Below the pieces are notes generated by a model. It ran no database searches. It saw only the letters and a program-made list of their open reading frames with translations, and had not been told where the DNA came from. From Rhodobacter aestuarii (GTDB lineage: Bacteria > Pseudomonadota > Alphaproteobacteria > Rhodobacterales > Rhodobacteraceae): a stretch of DNA of 64,000 nucleotides. Made by a program: the position numbers and the translations under genes. Each line of letters opens with the position of its first letter. Position 1 is the first letter of the stretch. Below, piece after piece: positions 48,139-57,497 of this stretch. The stretch is from NCBI RefSeq assembly GCF_900156655.1, contig NZ_FTOG01000008.1, forward strand, positions 1 to 64,000, in the 5' to 3' direction.

Positions 48139-49647
48139 TTAGCTATTGCCGCGCCGCACGAACAGGCCTGCATCCTCCGCCGCGCGGCGGAGTGCTTTGG
48201 ATTTGTTCACGGTTTCTTGGAACTCGGATTCTGGGTCGCTGTCATAGACAACGCCACCGCCTGCTTGGATGTAAAGCGTCTCATCCTTCACCACCGCCGT
48301 GCGCAGCGCGATGCACATATCCATCTCGCCATTGGCCGCAAAGTAACCCACGCCACCGCCATAGATGCCGCGCTTTTCGGGCTCTAACTCGTCGATGATT
48401 TCCATCGCGCGGACCTTGGGCGCGCCCGAAACGGTGCCAGCCGGCAGGCCAGCCAGCAGGGCCGAAAGGGCATCTTCGCCCTCGGCCAATTCGCCCACCA
48501 CGTTCGAGACGATGTGCATCACATGCGAATAGCGCTCGATCACAAACTGCTCGGTCGGGCGCACGGTGCCGATTTGCGCGACCCGGCCCACATCGTTGCG
48601 GCCAAGGTCCAAGAGCATCAAATGCTCGGCCAGTTCCTTTTTGTCGGCCAGCAGATCAAGTTCCAGCGCCTTATCTTCTTCGGGCGTGGCGCCACGGGGG
48701 CGGGTGCCGGCAATCGGGCGGATCGTCACTTCGTTTTCGCGCAGGCGCACCAAAATTTCGGGGCTCGCGCCCACAATCTGGAACCCGCCAAAGTTCAAAA
48801 AGAACATGAAGGGGGAGGGGTTGGTGCGGCGCAGAGAGCGGTAAAGCGCAAACGGCGGCAGCGGGAAATCGGCCGCCCAGCGTTGCGCGGGCACGACTTG
48901 GAAAATATCGCCCGCACGGATGTATTCTTTCGCCTTTTCAACGGCGGCTTTATAGCCCTCGGGCGTGAAGTTTGACCGCATCGGGCCGACTTGCGCCGCC
49001 TCGCCCATTTCGCGGCCTTGCGCGGGGGAACGGTCCAGATCGCGCAGCGCATCCATCACCCGCTCTGCCGCTTGCGCATAGGCCGCGCGCGCGGTGAGCC
49101 CCGAGCCTTGGAAGGCGGGCGCGCACAAGATCACATCGCCCTTCACACCATCGAGCACCGCCACGACCGAAGGCCGCATCAGCACCGCATCAGGCACGCC
49201 AAGCGGGTCGGGGTTCACATTGGGTAGATGCTCAACCAAGCGGATCGTGTCATAGCCCAAATAGCCAAACAGCCCCGATGCCGCCGGAGGCAGATCATCG
49301 GGAATATCAATCCGGCTTTCGGCAATCAGCGCGCGCAGGCTTTCAAACGGATGGCCGGGCAGGTCTTCAAAGGCATCATCAAACCGCGCTTGACGGTTGA
49401 TGCGCGCCTGATTGCCCCGGCATTCCCAAATCACATCGGGCTTCATGCCAATCATGGAATAGCGCCCGCGAACCTCGCCGCCGGTGACGGATTCCAGCAT
49501 GAAGGAGTTCTTCTGCGCATCCGCGAGCTTCAGCATCAGCGAGACAGGCGTATCCAAATCGGCGGCAAGCCGCGCATAGACCAGTTGGTTTTTGCCCTCG
49601 GCCCAGGCTGCCTCGAACACCTCGTAACTGGGAGAAAGGGCAACCAT
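48139..49647 (-). CDS. trpE: Anthranilate synthase component I
   Basis: 502 residues. Forms anthranilate from chorismate with TrpG. The chorismate-enzyme motifs FMFFLNFGGFQIVGASPEIL, IRPIAGTRPRG, HLMLLDLGRNDVGRVA and AGTVSGAPKVRAMEIIDELE are intact. A Trp-binding LLES-type region (SFMLESVTGGEVRGRYSMIG) in the N-terminus predicts feedback inhibition. GGAGG precedes ATG at 49647. It begins 11 bases after ppiD, so it is probably cotranscribed with it. Confidence 0.97.
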   Translation of the reverse strand: MVALSPSYEVFEAAWAEGKNQLVYARLAADLDTPVSLMLKLADAQKNSFMLESVTGGEVRGRYSMIGMKPDVIWECRGNQARINRQARFDDAFEDLPGHPFESLRALIAESRIDIPDDLPPAASGLFGYLGYDTIRLVEHLPNVNPDPLGVPDAVLMRPSVVAVLDGVKGDVILCAPAFQGSGLTARAAYAQAAERVMDALRDLDRSPAQGREMGEAAQVGPMRSNFTPEGYKAAVEKAKEYIRAGDIFQVVPAQRWAADFPLPPFALYRSLRRTNPSPFMFFLNFGGFQIVGASPEILVRLRENEVTIRPIAGTRPRGATPEEDKALELDLLADKKELAEHLMLLDLGRNDVGRVAQIGTVRPTEQFVIERYSHVMHIVSNVVGELAEGEDALSALLAGLPAGTVSGAPKVRAMEIIDELEPEKRGIYGGGVGYFAANGEMDMCIALRTAVVKDETLYIQAGGGVVYDSDPESEFQETVNKSKALRRAAEDAGLFVRRGNS

Positions 49648-49658
49648 TTTGGCCTCCG

Positions 49659-51512
49659 TTATTGAATTTGTGCCTGCACCGCGTTGATCGCAGCGCTATC
49701 AAGGGTAATGCCCGCTTCGCTTTGCGCGGCAGCGGCGTAAAAATCGACCAGGTCATTGCCGATCATCTGCCCCAGTCGCGACGAGAAGGTCTGCGAAAGC
49801 TGTTGCATCTCTGGGCTGTTCATATCGGCGGCATGTACGGCCATGGGCGTGACGACAAAGACGGTCTGTGCATCGCTCACCACCGCGCCTTTGTCCGGCT
49901 CCGTCGCAAAGGCGGTTTCGGCCAAGCCTTGCGGTGCGCCTTCCACAAAGGCCCCCCGGATCAGCGCATCTTCACTGCGCACCTCAAGCCCTTGGTCGAC
50001 CAAGCTGGTGCCAGCCTCGAGCGCGGCCACAACCTGATCGGCTTGCTCTTTCTTCAGCCGCATCAGTTCGGCTGCCGCCCAAGCCTCACTCACCCGATCG
50101 CTGACCTGATCAAACGGGATCGGCGTGGCGGGAGTGATGCCATCAAGGCGCAGCGCGAACACGCCGCCATCGGCCAAATTGCCAAGTTCAGGGAAGTCTT
50201 GCGCGGTCACAGCCGTCGCCGCCTCGCGGAAGGCTTCATAGCCGGCAATGCCATCGGTCGTTTCCGCGCTAAACGCGATATGACCAAGCTGCATCGCGGT
50301 TTCTTTGTCCATTTCCTCAAGCGTGGCGCCCGAGGCGAGCCGGTCTTCCAGATCGGAGGTCACGTCGGAGATCATCCGCCGCCCGCGTTCTGCGGCCAGC
50401 TCTGCCGCAATATCGCCGCGCGCATCTTCGAAGCTGGTTTCTTCCCCGGGATAAATCGCATCAACCGAGAAAAGCGCCGGGCCAAGGTCCGTTTCAAACG
50501 GGCCGATAGCGCCCAGATCGGTGGCCGCAAAAACAGCAGCCCCTGCCGTGCCGCCAATATCGGCTTCGCTTTGTTCGCTCATGGAAATGTCGGTGGCCGA
50601 AAGGCCGCGCTCTTCGGCCAGATCCGCCAAAGTCGCTTCGCCTGCCGCGATGCGGGCCATCCCGGCATCGGCTTCCTCTTGCGTCGGGAAGACCAGCTTG
50701 GAGACATCGCGCCGCTCGGGTTGAACAAACTCGTCCTTGCGGCTGTCATAGGTCTCGCGCAGCGTTGCCTCGTCAATCTCGACGGCTTCGGCCATCATTT
50801 CGGGCGTGAGCCACGCATAGGTGATTTCACGCGCCTCGGGGCTGGTGAAATCGGAGATATGCGCCTCGTAATAGGCTTGCAGCGCCGCGTCATCGGGCGT
50901 GCCGACGGGGGCGGGCAGGCTGTCTTCGGTGATCTCGGCAAAGGCGATATCACGGGTTTCGCCCAAATAGGCGGTGTAGGTGTTCACCAGTACCTCGGGG
51001 GCAACCGCGCCACCAGCCACCGCGCCTTGCAAGATCGAGCGCGCAATATCAGCGCGCAGGCGCGCTTCAAAGGCAGCTTCAGTATAGCCCTGACGGCGGA
51101 TCATGTCGCGGTAGGCGGTCCGGTCAAACTGACCCGTCGGGCCTTGGAAGGCTTGGGCCGATGTGATCTGGCGGCCCACTTCTTCATCCCCAACCGACAG
51201 ATGCAGCCGGTTTGCCTGCTCGCTCAGCCCTGCTGCGCCAAAAAGCTGGCCCTGGACGGCACGATCAAGCCCAATCGCTCGGGCTTCCTCCATGCGCAGA
51301 GGGCGGCCAAATTGCGCGGCTGCGGCGTTCATTTCTTGGCGCAGCGCATTGGCGTAATCTTGCACGGTGATCTCGGTTTCGCCCACCGTGCCGATGGATT
51401 TTACCCCGCCCGAGAAGTTGGAGACCCCATAGCCGCCCAAGCCGAAGATCAGCATCGCAAGCAAGATCCACACCACAACGCTTTTGCCGTGGCTGCGCAG
51501 CTTTGTCGACAT
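49659..51512 (-). CDS. ppiD: PpiD/SurA-type peptidyl-prolyl isomerase, membrane-anchored
   Basis: 617 residues from ATG at 51512. One N-terminal membrane helix (VVVWILLAMLIFGLGGYGVS), a SurA_N-like chaperone domain (to about 240), then a parvulin-like domain (near 270-380) that looks poorly conserved at the active site, and a C-terminal helical region. PpiD helps periplasmic folding of proteins leaving the Sec translocon. Longer upstream frame not supported. Confidence 0.88.
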   Translation of the reverse strand: MSTKLRSHGKSVVVWILLAMLIFGLGGYGVSNFSGGVKSIGTVGETEITVQDYANALRQEMNAAAAQFGRPLRMEEARAIGLDRAVQGQLFGAAGLSEQANRLHLSVGDEEVGRQITSAQAFQGPTGQFDRTAYRDMIRRQGYTEAAFEARLRADIARSILQGAVAGGAVAPEVLVNTYTAYLGETRDIAFAEITEDSLPAPVGTPDDAALQAYYEAHISDFTSPEAREITYAWLTPEMMAEAVEIDEATLRETYDSRKDEFVQPERRDVSKLVFPTQEEADAGMARIAAGEATLADLAEERGLSATDISMSEQSEADIGGTAGAAVFAATDLGAIGPFETDLGPALFSVDAIYPGEETSFEDARGDIAAELAAERGRRMISDVTSDLEDRLASGATLEEMDKETAMQLGHIAFSAETTDGIAGYEAFREAATAVTAQDFPELGNLADGGVFALRLDGITPATPIPFDQVSDRVSEAWAAAELMRLKKEQADQVVAALEAGTSLVDQGLEVRSEDALIRGAFVEGAPQGLAETAFATEPDKGAVVSDAQTVFVVTPMAVHAADMNSPEMQQLSQTFSSRLGQMIGNDLVDFYAAAAQSEAGITLDSAAINAVQAQIQ

Positions 51513-51591
51513 CCCATCCTCCCGGTCTTTGGGGGCCCGTTTTGAGGGCCTTCTGGCGGTGTTTAGGGCTTTGGGCGCGGACCCGCAAGGC

Positions 51592-52773
51592 TCACAGCGG
51601 CAGGGCGGCAAGCCGTCTCATCAATTCCGCGATTTGTGTGGTGTCGATATTGGCAAAAGCGATGCGCAATTGGCGCTGCCCGGCGGGGTCGGTTTCGGGC
51701 ATGAACATCGTGCCGGGCAGCAGCAAAACGCCCGCCTCATGCACCAAGCTTTTGGCAAAATCGGGCGCAGGCAGCGGGGAGGGGTGTTCGACATAGGCGA
51801 AATAGGCGCCGACGCCCATCAATCGCCAGCCTTCAAGCGCATTGAACCCGTCAGAAATCGTGGCGCGGCGGGCCAGAATTTCCGCCCGCTCGCCCGCCAC
51901 CCATTGTGCGAGGTTCTGCATCCCCCAAAGCGCGCCAATCTGGCCTAGTTGGCTGGGGCAAATGGCGACGGTATCAAGGAATTTCTCCACCTCCGCCAAG
52001 CGCTCGCTTGAGGTCACAATCGCGCCAACGCGGTGCCCGGTAAGCCGATAGGCTTTGGAGAAAGAATAAAGCTGGATCAGCGTATCCGCCCAATCCGGGT
52101 CGGTGAACAGATCATGCGGCGCGCCGCTGCGGGCGTCAAAATCGCGATAGGTCTCATCGACAATGAGCGCGATCTTGTATTTGCGGGCGAGGTCAAAAAA
52201 CGCGCGCACCAATTCGGCCGGGTATTCCACCCCGCCGGGGTTGTTGGGGGTGACGAGCACAATCGCTCGCGTGCGGTCCGTGATCAGCGCTGCGGCGGCC
52301 TCTGGGTCGGGCAACAGCGTGGCCCCGGTGGGCAGCGGCACTGTGCGCACACCAGCCATATCGAGCCACATTTTATGGTTGAAATACCAAGGCGTTGGCA
52401 GAATGACTTCATCCCCCGCGCCTGCCAAAGTGGCGAGTGCTGCGCAAAAGGCCTGGTTGCAGCCTTGGGTGATCGCAACTTGGTTCACGGCCACCTCTTC
52501 CCCATAGGCCGCCGACCATTGCGCCGCGACTTCTGCACGCAATTCGGGAAGGCCCAGCACCGGGCCATAAAGATGCGCGGCAGGGTTTTCGAGTGATGCG
52601 GTGGCAATCGCTTGGCGCAGGGCAAGCGGCGGCGGCTCTACCGGCGCGGCTTGGCTGACATTGAGCAAGGGCCGTTCGGGCGGAAAAGTGACCCCCTCAA
52701 TCCAGCGCCGCGCCTCCATCACCGGAGGGGCAAAGGTGTTTGCAAGCGCGGGGTTGAGCGGCGAAAGGGTCAT
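51592..52773 (-). CDS. Class I/II pyridoxal-phosphate aminotransferase
   Basis: 393 residues from ATG at 52773. Fold type I with PLP-lysine in LYSFSKAYRLTGHRVG, the NNPGG turn (LVTPNNPGGVEYP) and DETYRDF. C-terminal LLLPGTMFMP also fits. Substrate cannot be told; aspartate/aromatic-type or methionine-related aminotransferases are possible. 79 bases upstream of ppiD start on the same strand. Confidence 0.88.
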   Translation of the reverse strand: MTLSPLNPALANTFAPPVMEARRWIEGVTFPPERPLLNVSQAAPVEPPPLALRQAIATASLENPAAHLYGPVLGLPELRAEVAAQWSAAYGEEVAVNQVAITQGCNQAFCAALATLAGAGDEVILPTPWYFNHKMWLDMAGVRTVPLPTGATLLPDPEAAAALITDRTRAIVLVTPNNPGGVEYPAELVRAFFDLARKYKIALIVDETYRDFDARSGAPHDLFTDPDWADTLIQLYSFSKAYRLTGHRVGAIVTSSERLAEVEKFLDTVAICPSQLGQIGALWGMQNLAQWVAGERAEILARRATISDGFNALEGWRLMGVGAYFAYVEHPSPLPAPDFAKSLVHEAGVLLLPGTMFMPETDPAGQRQLRIAFANIDTTQIAELMRRLAALPL

Positions 52774-52834
52774 GGCATCCTCTGGCAAATGTTGCGCCAC
52801 ATGAGCATTGGGCCAAGTCCTTGGCAAGAGGTGG

Positions 52835-52960
52835 CGCCTCCGGCGGGGATATTTGCGGCAAGATGAAAGTCAAAGCATTCAAAATGAAACCGGCGCCTTT
52901 TGCGGAGCGCCGGTGCGGGTTCTTCTTGGCAAAAATACCTCCGCCGGAGGCTGCGCCTCA
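52835..52960. repeat. Inverted pair of REP-like elements with central hairpin
   Basis: GCGCCTCCGGCGGGGATATT at 52842 and, in reverse complement near 52930-52960, GCCTCCGGCGGAGGTATTTT share a GC-rich palindromic head (CCTCCGGCGG) and an A/T-rich tail ending in AAGAxGAA. Between them, ACCGGCGC / GCGCCGGT forms another stem. Probably a repetitive extragenic unit or terminator between convergent-like transcripts. Confidence 0.6.
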
Positions 52961-53464
52961 ATCGGTGCCGCGATAGGGTTGAACGTATTGCAGCGCCATA
53001 TCCCAGGGGAAGAAAATCCACGTGTCTTGGCTCACCTCGGTGATGAAGGTGTCCACCTGTTCGCGGCCTTTGGGTTTGGCGTAGACGGTGGCGAAATGCG
53101 CTTTGGGGTAGAGTTTGCGCACCAGTTCCAGCGTTTTGCCGCTGTCGACCAGATCATCGACAATCAAAATGCCTTCGCCGCCATCGCCCATCAGATCTTC
53201 TTGCGGGGCTTTGATCACCATCGGATCCGATTGGGTTTGGTGATTGTAGCCTTTGACCGAGATCGTATCGATCACCCGGATGTTGAGTTCGCGCGCAACG
53301 ATGGCGGCGGGCACCATGCCGCCGCGGGTGATGCCGACGATCGCGCGCCAATGGCCGTTGCCCGGGCCTTTGCCATCAAGCCGCCACGCGAGCGCCCGCG
53401 CATCGCGGTGCAACTGGTCCCAGCTTACGTGAAAGCCTTTTTCATGCGGCAGAAATTCGGCCAT
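52958..53464 (-). CDS. gpt: Xanthine phosphoribosyltransferase
   Basis: 168 residues from ATG at 53464 ([20 protein letters not shown]). The PRPP-binding motif [16 protein letters not shown] is intact and [16 protein letters not shown] is typical of XPRT. Salvages xanthine and guanine to nucleotides. 10 bases after the LysE-type gene, same strand. Confidence 0.92.
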   Translation of the reverse strand: MAEFLPHEKGFHVSWDQLHRDARALAWRLDGKGPGNGHWRAIVGITRGGMVPAAIVARELNIRVIDTISVKGYNHQTQSDPMVIKAPQEDLMGDGGEGILIVDDLVDSGKTLELVRKLYPKAHFATVYAKPKGREQVDTFITEVSQDTWIFFPWDMALQYVQPYRGTD

Positions 53465-53474
53465 GGATGCCCCC

Positions 53475-54092
53475 TTAGGTGAGCGCGAGCTTGAGGCCCA
53501 ACAGCCCCAAAAGCCCGCCAAAGACGCGGTCGATATGCGTTTTCAGGCCGATATAAATCGCCCGCGACCGCGCGAGTGAAAAGATACGCGCCATCACCAC
53601 GTTCCAGCCCGCATCATTGAAGAACACGATCCCCAAAATCACTGCATAGGCCCAGACAGGCGCATGGGGCGGAATGAAGGTGAGGAAAATCGTGCCAAAG
53701 AAAACGGCGGGTTTGGGGTTGGCAAGCTGCGTGGCAATGCCTTGCCAAACCAGCCCAAGGTTGGAGCGTGCCGAGACAACCTCATCCAACTCCGTGGTCA
53801 TCGGCTCGGCGGCATGGCGCCACATTTTGAAAGCCAGATAGAGCAGATAGGCCGCGCCCGCGAATTTGAGCGTGGTGAGCAGCGCGGGGGCGATCTTGAA
53901 CAAGATCGCCAGCCCAAACATGGCTGCCGCCGCCCAAACACAAGCGCCAAGGCCGATCCCTACCGCCAGCCATGTGCCGCGCACAAAGCCTTCTCGCAGG
54001 CTGGTGCGCACGCCCAAAAGTACGGCAGGGCCGGGGCTCATCGCCGCCGCCAAATGCACGAAATAGATCGCAACGAAGGCGGCGAGCGTCAT
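53475..54092 (-). CDS. LysE-family amino-acid exporter
   Basis: 205 residues with about six membrane helices. The N-terminal [20 protein letters not shown] and [12 protein letters not shown] are the RhtB/LysE signatures. Exports an amino acid or its derivative; substrate unknown. 18 bases downstream of fabI and 10 upstream of gpt, so probably one transcript. Confidence 0.9.
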   Translation of the reverse strand: MTLAAFVAIYFVHLAAAMSPGPAVLLGVRTSLREGFVRGTWLAVGIGLGACVWAAAAMFGLAILFKIAPALLTTLKFAGAAYLLYLAFKMWRHAAEPMTTELDEVVSARSNLGLVWQGIATQLANPKPAVFFGTIFLTFIPPHAPVWAYAVILGIVFFNDAGWNVVMARIFSLARSRAIYIGLKTHIDRVFGGLLGLLGLKLALT

Positions 54093-54110
54093 TTTTCTGG
54101 GTCTCCGGGC

Positions 54111-54932
54111 TTAGTCCTTGCGGCCCGTTACCACATCAATGTCGGGCGCATCCACCGCTTTCATGCCGACAACGTGATAGCCCGCATCCACGTGCAGGTT
54201 TTCGCCGGTGGTGCCCGAGCCGAGATCCGAACACAGGTAAAGCGCGGCTTTGCCGACTTCTTCTTGCGTCACGTTGCGGCGCAGCGGCGAGTTCAGCTCG
54301 TTCCACTTCATGATGTAGCGGAAGTCGCCAATGCCCGAGGCGGCGAGTGTCTTGATCGGCCCGGCCGAAATCGCGTTGCAGCGGATGCCGATTTTGCCAA
54401 GGTCTTCGGCAATATATTTGACAGAAGCCTCCAGCGCGGCTTTCGCGACGCCCATCACGTTATAGTGCGGCATCACCTGTTCGGCGCCGTAATAGGTGAG
54501 CGTGAGCAGCGAGCCACCGTTGGGCATCAGCTCCGCCGCACGGGCGCAAACGGCGGTGAAGGAATAGACCGAGATGTCCATCGTCATGGTGAAGTTGCCG
54601 CGCGAGGTGTCCACATAGCGGCCGCGCAACTCGTTCTTATCCGAGAAGCCAATCGCGTGGACCACAAAATCCACCGTGCCCCAAGCGTCTTTCAGACCCG
54701 TAAACAGCGCATCGAGGCTGTCTTCATTGGCCACGTCGCATTCAAACAAAAGCGGCGTGCCAAGGGAGGCCGCCAGCGGCTCGACGCGTTTTTTCAGCGC
54801 ATCGCCTTGGTAGGAGAAGGCCAGTTCCGCCCCCGCATCGGAGAGCGCTTTCGCGATGCCCCAGGCGATCGACTTGTCATTGGCCAGCCCCATGATGAGA
54901 CCACGTTTTCCCGCCATCAGGCCCGTCGTCAT
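54111..54932 (-). CDS. fabI: Enoyl-[acyl-carrier-protein] reductase (NADH) FabI
   Basis: 273 residues from ATG at 54932 (GGGAGAAA upstream). The NADH-binding GKRGLIMGLANDKSIAWGIA and the catalytic Tyr-x6-Tyr-Met-x2-Lys-like element (TYYGAEQVMPHYNVMGVAKAAL) are complete. Reduces the final double bond in type II fatty-acid elongation. Triclosan target family. Followed by lysE-type and gpt genes. Confidence 0.96.
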   Translation of the reverse strand: MTTGLMAGKRGLIMGLANDKSIAWGIAKALSDAGAELAFSYQGDALKKRVEPLAASLGTPLLFECDVANEDSLDALFTGLKDAWGTVDFVVHAIGFSDKNELRGRYVDTSRGNFTMTMDISVYSFTAVCARAAELMPNGGSLLTLTYYGAEQVMPHYNVMGVAKAALEASVKYIAEDLGKIGIRCNAISAGPIKTLAASGIGDFRYIMKWNELNSPLRRNVTQEEVGKAALYLCSDLGSGTTGENLHVDAGYHVVGMKAVDAPDIDVVTGRKD

Positions 54933-55071
54933 ATCGGTTTCTCCCGCTTCCCTCTGGTAAGTGCGCAAGCATTAGGCGAAGAATGAAACGGCATCAAGGC
55001 AGCTTGACGTTGGGGTAGGGGGGCCGCGTCGTCGCAGCCTGTGGGCGCTTTGCAGCAAGAAGGAGCAGGCG

Positions 55072-55695
55072 ATGAGTGACAGAACCGGAATCTTCGCGGG
55101 CGAGGACCCTTTCGTTTTGGCGCAGGCTTGGCTGACGGAAGCCGAGAAAACCGAGCTCAACGACCCGAATGCGATCGCGCTTTCGACGGTTGATGCATCA
55201 GGGATGCCAAATGCACGAATGGTGCTTCTAAAAGAGATCGAAGGCACCGATGCCCCCTCGGGTGGGGCCTTTCTGTTTTACACCAATTATGGATCAACTA
55301 AGGCGGGTGAGCTCGATCAGGCGGGCAAAGCTGCATTTGTGATGCACTGGAAAAGCCTGCGCAGACAGATCCGCGTGCGTGGACAGGTGAGCCGTGAAGA
55401 TGGGGTGCAAGCGGATTCCTATTATGCAACACGGTCTCTCAAATCGCGACTGGGTGCTTGGGCATCTAAGCAAAGTCAACCACTTAGCTCGCGTGGGTCG
55501 CTGATGGCGGAAGTTGCAAAAGTGACGGCTCAGCATGGTCCGAACCCGAAACGACCGCCTTTTTGGGGTGGTTATCGGCTGATTCCGACCGAAATCGAGT
55601 TTTGGGCGGATGGTGCCTTCCGTTTGCATGACCGATTCCGGTGGGCTCGGGTAAATTCAACCGATACTTGGGAGGTTGTTCGGCTCAACCCGTAA
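55072..55695 (+). CDS. pdxH: Pyridoxamine 5'-phosphate oxidase
   Basis: 207 residues; AAGGAG 6 bases before ATG at 55072. Uses FMN to make [51 protein letters not shown] and C-terminal [10 protein letters not shown] are the family motifs; the last binds the substrate phosphate. The gene is noticeably less GC-rich than neighbours and uses rarer codons (CTA, AGA, TCA), hinting at a different origin or relaxed bias. Confidence 0.95.
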   Translation: MSDRTGIFAGEDPFVLAQAWLTEAEKTELNDPNAIALSTVDASGMPNARMVLLKEIEGTDAPSGGAFLFYTNYGSTKAGELDQAGKAAFVMHWKSLRRQIRVRGQVSREDGVQADSYYATRSLKSRLGAWASKQSQPLSSRGSLMAEVAKVTAQHGPNPKRPPFWGGYRLIPTEIEFWADGAFRLHDRFRWARVNSTDTWEVVRLNP

Positions 55696-55874
55696 AGCGT
55701 GTGCCGTTAACGTCACCCGACCCTGCAAAGCCGCACAGTTCACGCTTCGTGAATGGTTAATTGCCTTTAAGGACAGGCGATTTCGGCTTGAATCTCCCCG
55801 AAGAGATGTGACAAGTGGGCCTGCAAGCGCAAGAGACCGAACATGGCCAGCGCATAACAAGTGGACGGCAGCAT

Positions 55875-56405
55875 ATGGTCGAGACAGAGAGCACTTCCCG
55901 CGAAGTCAGCGGGCGCGTGAAATGGTTCGATGCGGGTAAGGGCTTCGGTTTCATCCTCGATGGTGAGGGTGGTCCGGATATCTTGCTTCACGCCAATGTT
56001 CTGCGGAACTTTGGTCAAGGCTCCGTTGCTGACAATGCTGGCATCCGCGTGATCGTGCAGGCGACGCCGCGCGGCGCGCAGGCGATTGAAGTGCTCGAAA
56101 TCTCTCCACCCGATCCGGAAACACGTCTTGCCCCGATCGAGGATCTGGGCGATGCCGACCCGGCGATGGTGGCGGAACTGCCGCTTGAACCGGCGCGCGT
56201 CAAATGGTTCGACAAGGCCAAAGGTTTTGGCTTTGCAAATGTCTTCGCCCGGCCTGAAGATGTGTTCATTCATGTTGAGGTGTTGCGCCGGTCTGGTTTC
56301 GCCGATCTGGCGCCGGGGGAGGCCGTATGTCTGCGCGTAATCGAGGGACGGCGTGGCCGCATGGCGGCGCAAGTCATCAGCTGGGAAGTGGCGTTGCGCC
56401 CCTAA
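55875..56405 (+). CDS. Double cold-shock-domain protein
   Basis: 176 residues from ATG at 55875. Two CSDs in tandem: first GRVKWFDAGKGFGFILD with DILLHANVL, second ARVKWFDKAKGFGFANV with DVFIHVEVLRRSG; a linker of about 40 residues joins them. They bind single-stranded RNA/DNA and may act as RNA chaperones. Its last 79 bases overlap the next gene in another frame. Confidence 0.92.
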   Translation: MVETESTSREVSGRVKWFDAGKGFGFILDGEGGPDILLHANVLRNFGQGSVADNAGIRVIVQATPRGAQAIEVLEISPPDPETRLAPIEDLGDADPAMVAELPLEPARVKWFDKAKGFGFANVFARPEDVFIHVEVLRRSGFADLAPGEAVCLRVIEGRRGRMAAQVISWEVALRP

Positions 56406-56872
56406 TCCTTTTCGTTCTTTGCCTTCTGATGAGCCCGGGGCTTGTGCAAGCACAGCCTGCGGGCTGTTCGCATGTTGATGCGGTCCATGCGCAAGAAAAT
56501 GCGGTGCCGCTATGTGTGTTGTCGCCAGAAGGTGGGTTGGTTGCGCGCTTCAGCGTTGAGATTGCCGATACGGACGAGAAGCGGGCGCAGGGGCTGATGG
56601 GGCGCACCCAGCTCAAGCCCGGGGCGGGGATGCTTTTTGTCTATCCGTCCCCGCGCCCAGTGGCGTTTTGGATGCACAACACGCTCATTCCGCTTGATAT
56701 GATTTTTGTCGATGACGCCGGGCGCATTACCAATGTGCATGCCAATGCGCGCCCGCTTGATGAAACGCCGATCCCGTCGCGCGGCCCCGCACAATATGTG
56801 CTTGAGATCGGTGGCGGGCAGGCCGCCAGGCTTGGTTTGCTGCCCGGGATGGTGCTGCAACCGCTGCCGTGA
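56327..56872 (+). CDS. DUF192 family secreted protein
   Basis: 181 residues. ATG at 56327 lies inside the cold-shock gene, with GGGGGAGG 5 bases upstream. An N-region of about 24 residues leads to a signal core (LILFVLCLLMSPGLVQAQ). The DUF192 part (FSVEIADTDEKRAQGLMGRT, then VAFWMHNTLIPLDMIFVDDAG) is complete. Function of DUF192 is unknown. No in-frame start exists between 56327 and the hydrophobic core, so the overlap is genuine. Confidence 0.85.
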   Translation: MSARNRGTAWPHGGASHQLGSGVAPLILFVLCLLMSPGLVQAQPAGCSHVDAVHAQENAVPLCVLSPEGGLVARFSVEIADTDEKRAQGLMGRTQLKPGAGMLFVYPSPRPVAFWMHNTLIPLDMIFVDDAGRITNVHANARPLDETPIPSRGPAQYVLEIGGGQAARLGLLPGMVLQPLP

Positions 56873-56920
56873 GGCATTTCCTCTTTTCAGCGCCGCGCGC
56901 GACATATAGAGAGGGCGCAT

Positions 56921-56997
56921 CGGGGCGTAGCGCAGCCTGGTAGCGCGTCTGTTTTGGGTACAGAAGGTCGTGAGTTCGAATCTCGCCGCCCCGACCA
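56921..56997 (+). tRNA. tRNA-Pro (anticodon UGG)
   Basis: 77 bases. CGGGGCG pairs with CGCCCCG, discriminator A and encoded CCA. D-arm GCGCAGCCTGGTAGCGC, anticodon loop TTTGGGT (TGG), T-arm with GTTCGAATC. All stems form. Confidence 0.97.
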
Positions 56998-57102
56998 ATC
57001 TCTCCACATGCTCAATTTTACATCATCCGGGATGTCCGGTGCATTTTGGTCCCGAATCTGGCGCATACGCCTTTTGGATAGCTGTGCGGCCAAAGGGGTA
57101 TA

Positions 57103-57120
57103 CATACTACATATAGTATG
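57103..57120 (+). promoter_or_regulatory. Palindrome with NrdR-box-like core
   Basis: CATACTA-CATA-TAGTATG. The core CTACATATAG fits the NrdR core CwAtATaTwG at 9 of 10 positions. It is 560 bases before nrdJ, so its target is uncertain. Confidence 0.45.
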
Positions 57121-57283
57121 TGATCTGCCGCGTTTAAGCGCGTGTTGCTGGCCCCAGATATGGTGTGTTTCGGCGAATCTCTCTTTCGTCATTTGCGCCG
57201 AATTTGCCAATTCTTACGCGATCCTGTGGCGTGAAAGCTGCAGTTTCGTGACAGGGCGACGAAAGCTGCACTGCAGCGCATAG

Positions 57284-57315
57284 TTCTCCACAACATCTTG
57301 GGGGGCTGTGGATAG
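57284..57315. promoter_or_regulatory. Two DnaA-box-like sequences in opposite orientation
   Basis: TTCTCCACA at 57284-57292 and TGTGGATAG at 57307-57315 each differ by one base from the DnaA consensus TTATCCACA (or its complement). DnaA control of nrd genes is known in E. coli; here it is only suggested. Confidence 0.4.
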
Positions 57316-57497
57316 CTTTGAAAAAGCTTGCAACTTCGCGCCGTAAAACAGGCGTTCCCAAGGGAAATTCGCCAATCTTGCAGGCTGTGGGCGGGGTGGG
57401 GGCGATGTGGAAGAATCTGGGCGAAATTTCCCCATCCCCCCGTCAACCGAAAAACGCACAATGAGAAGGTGAAAATTCCGTTGACGATAGCGGTCGC

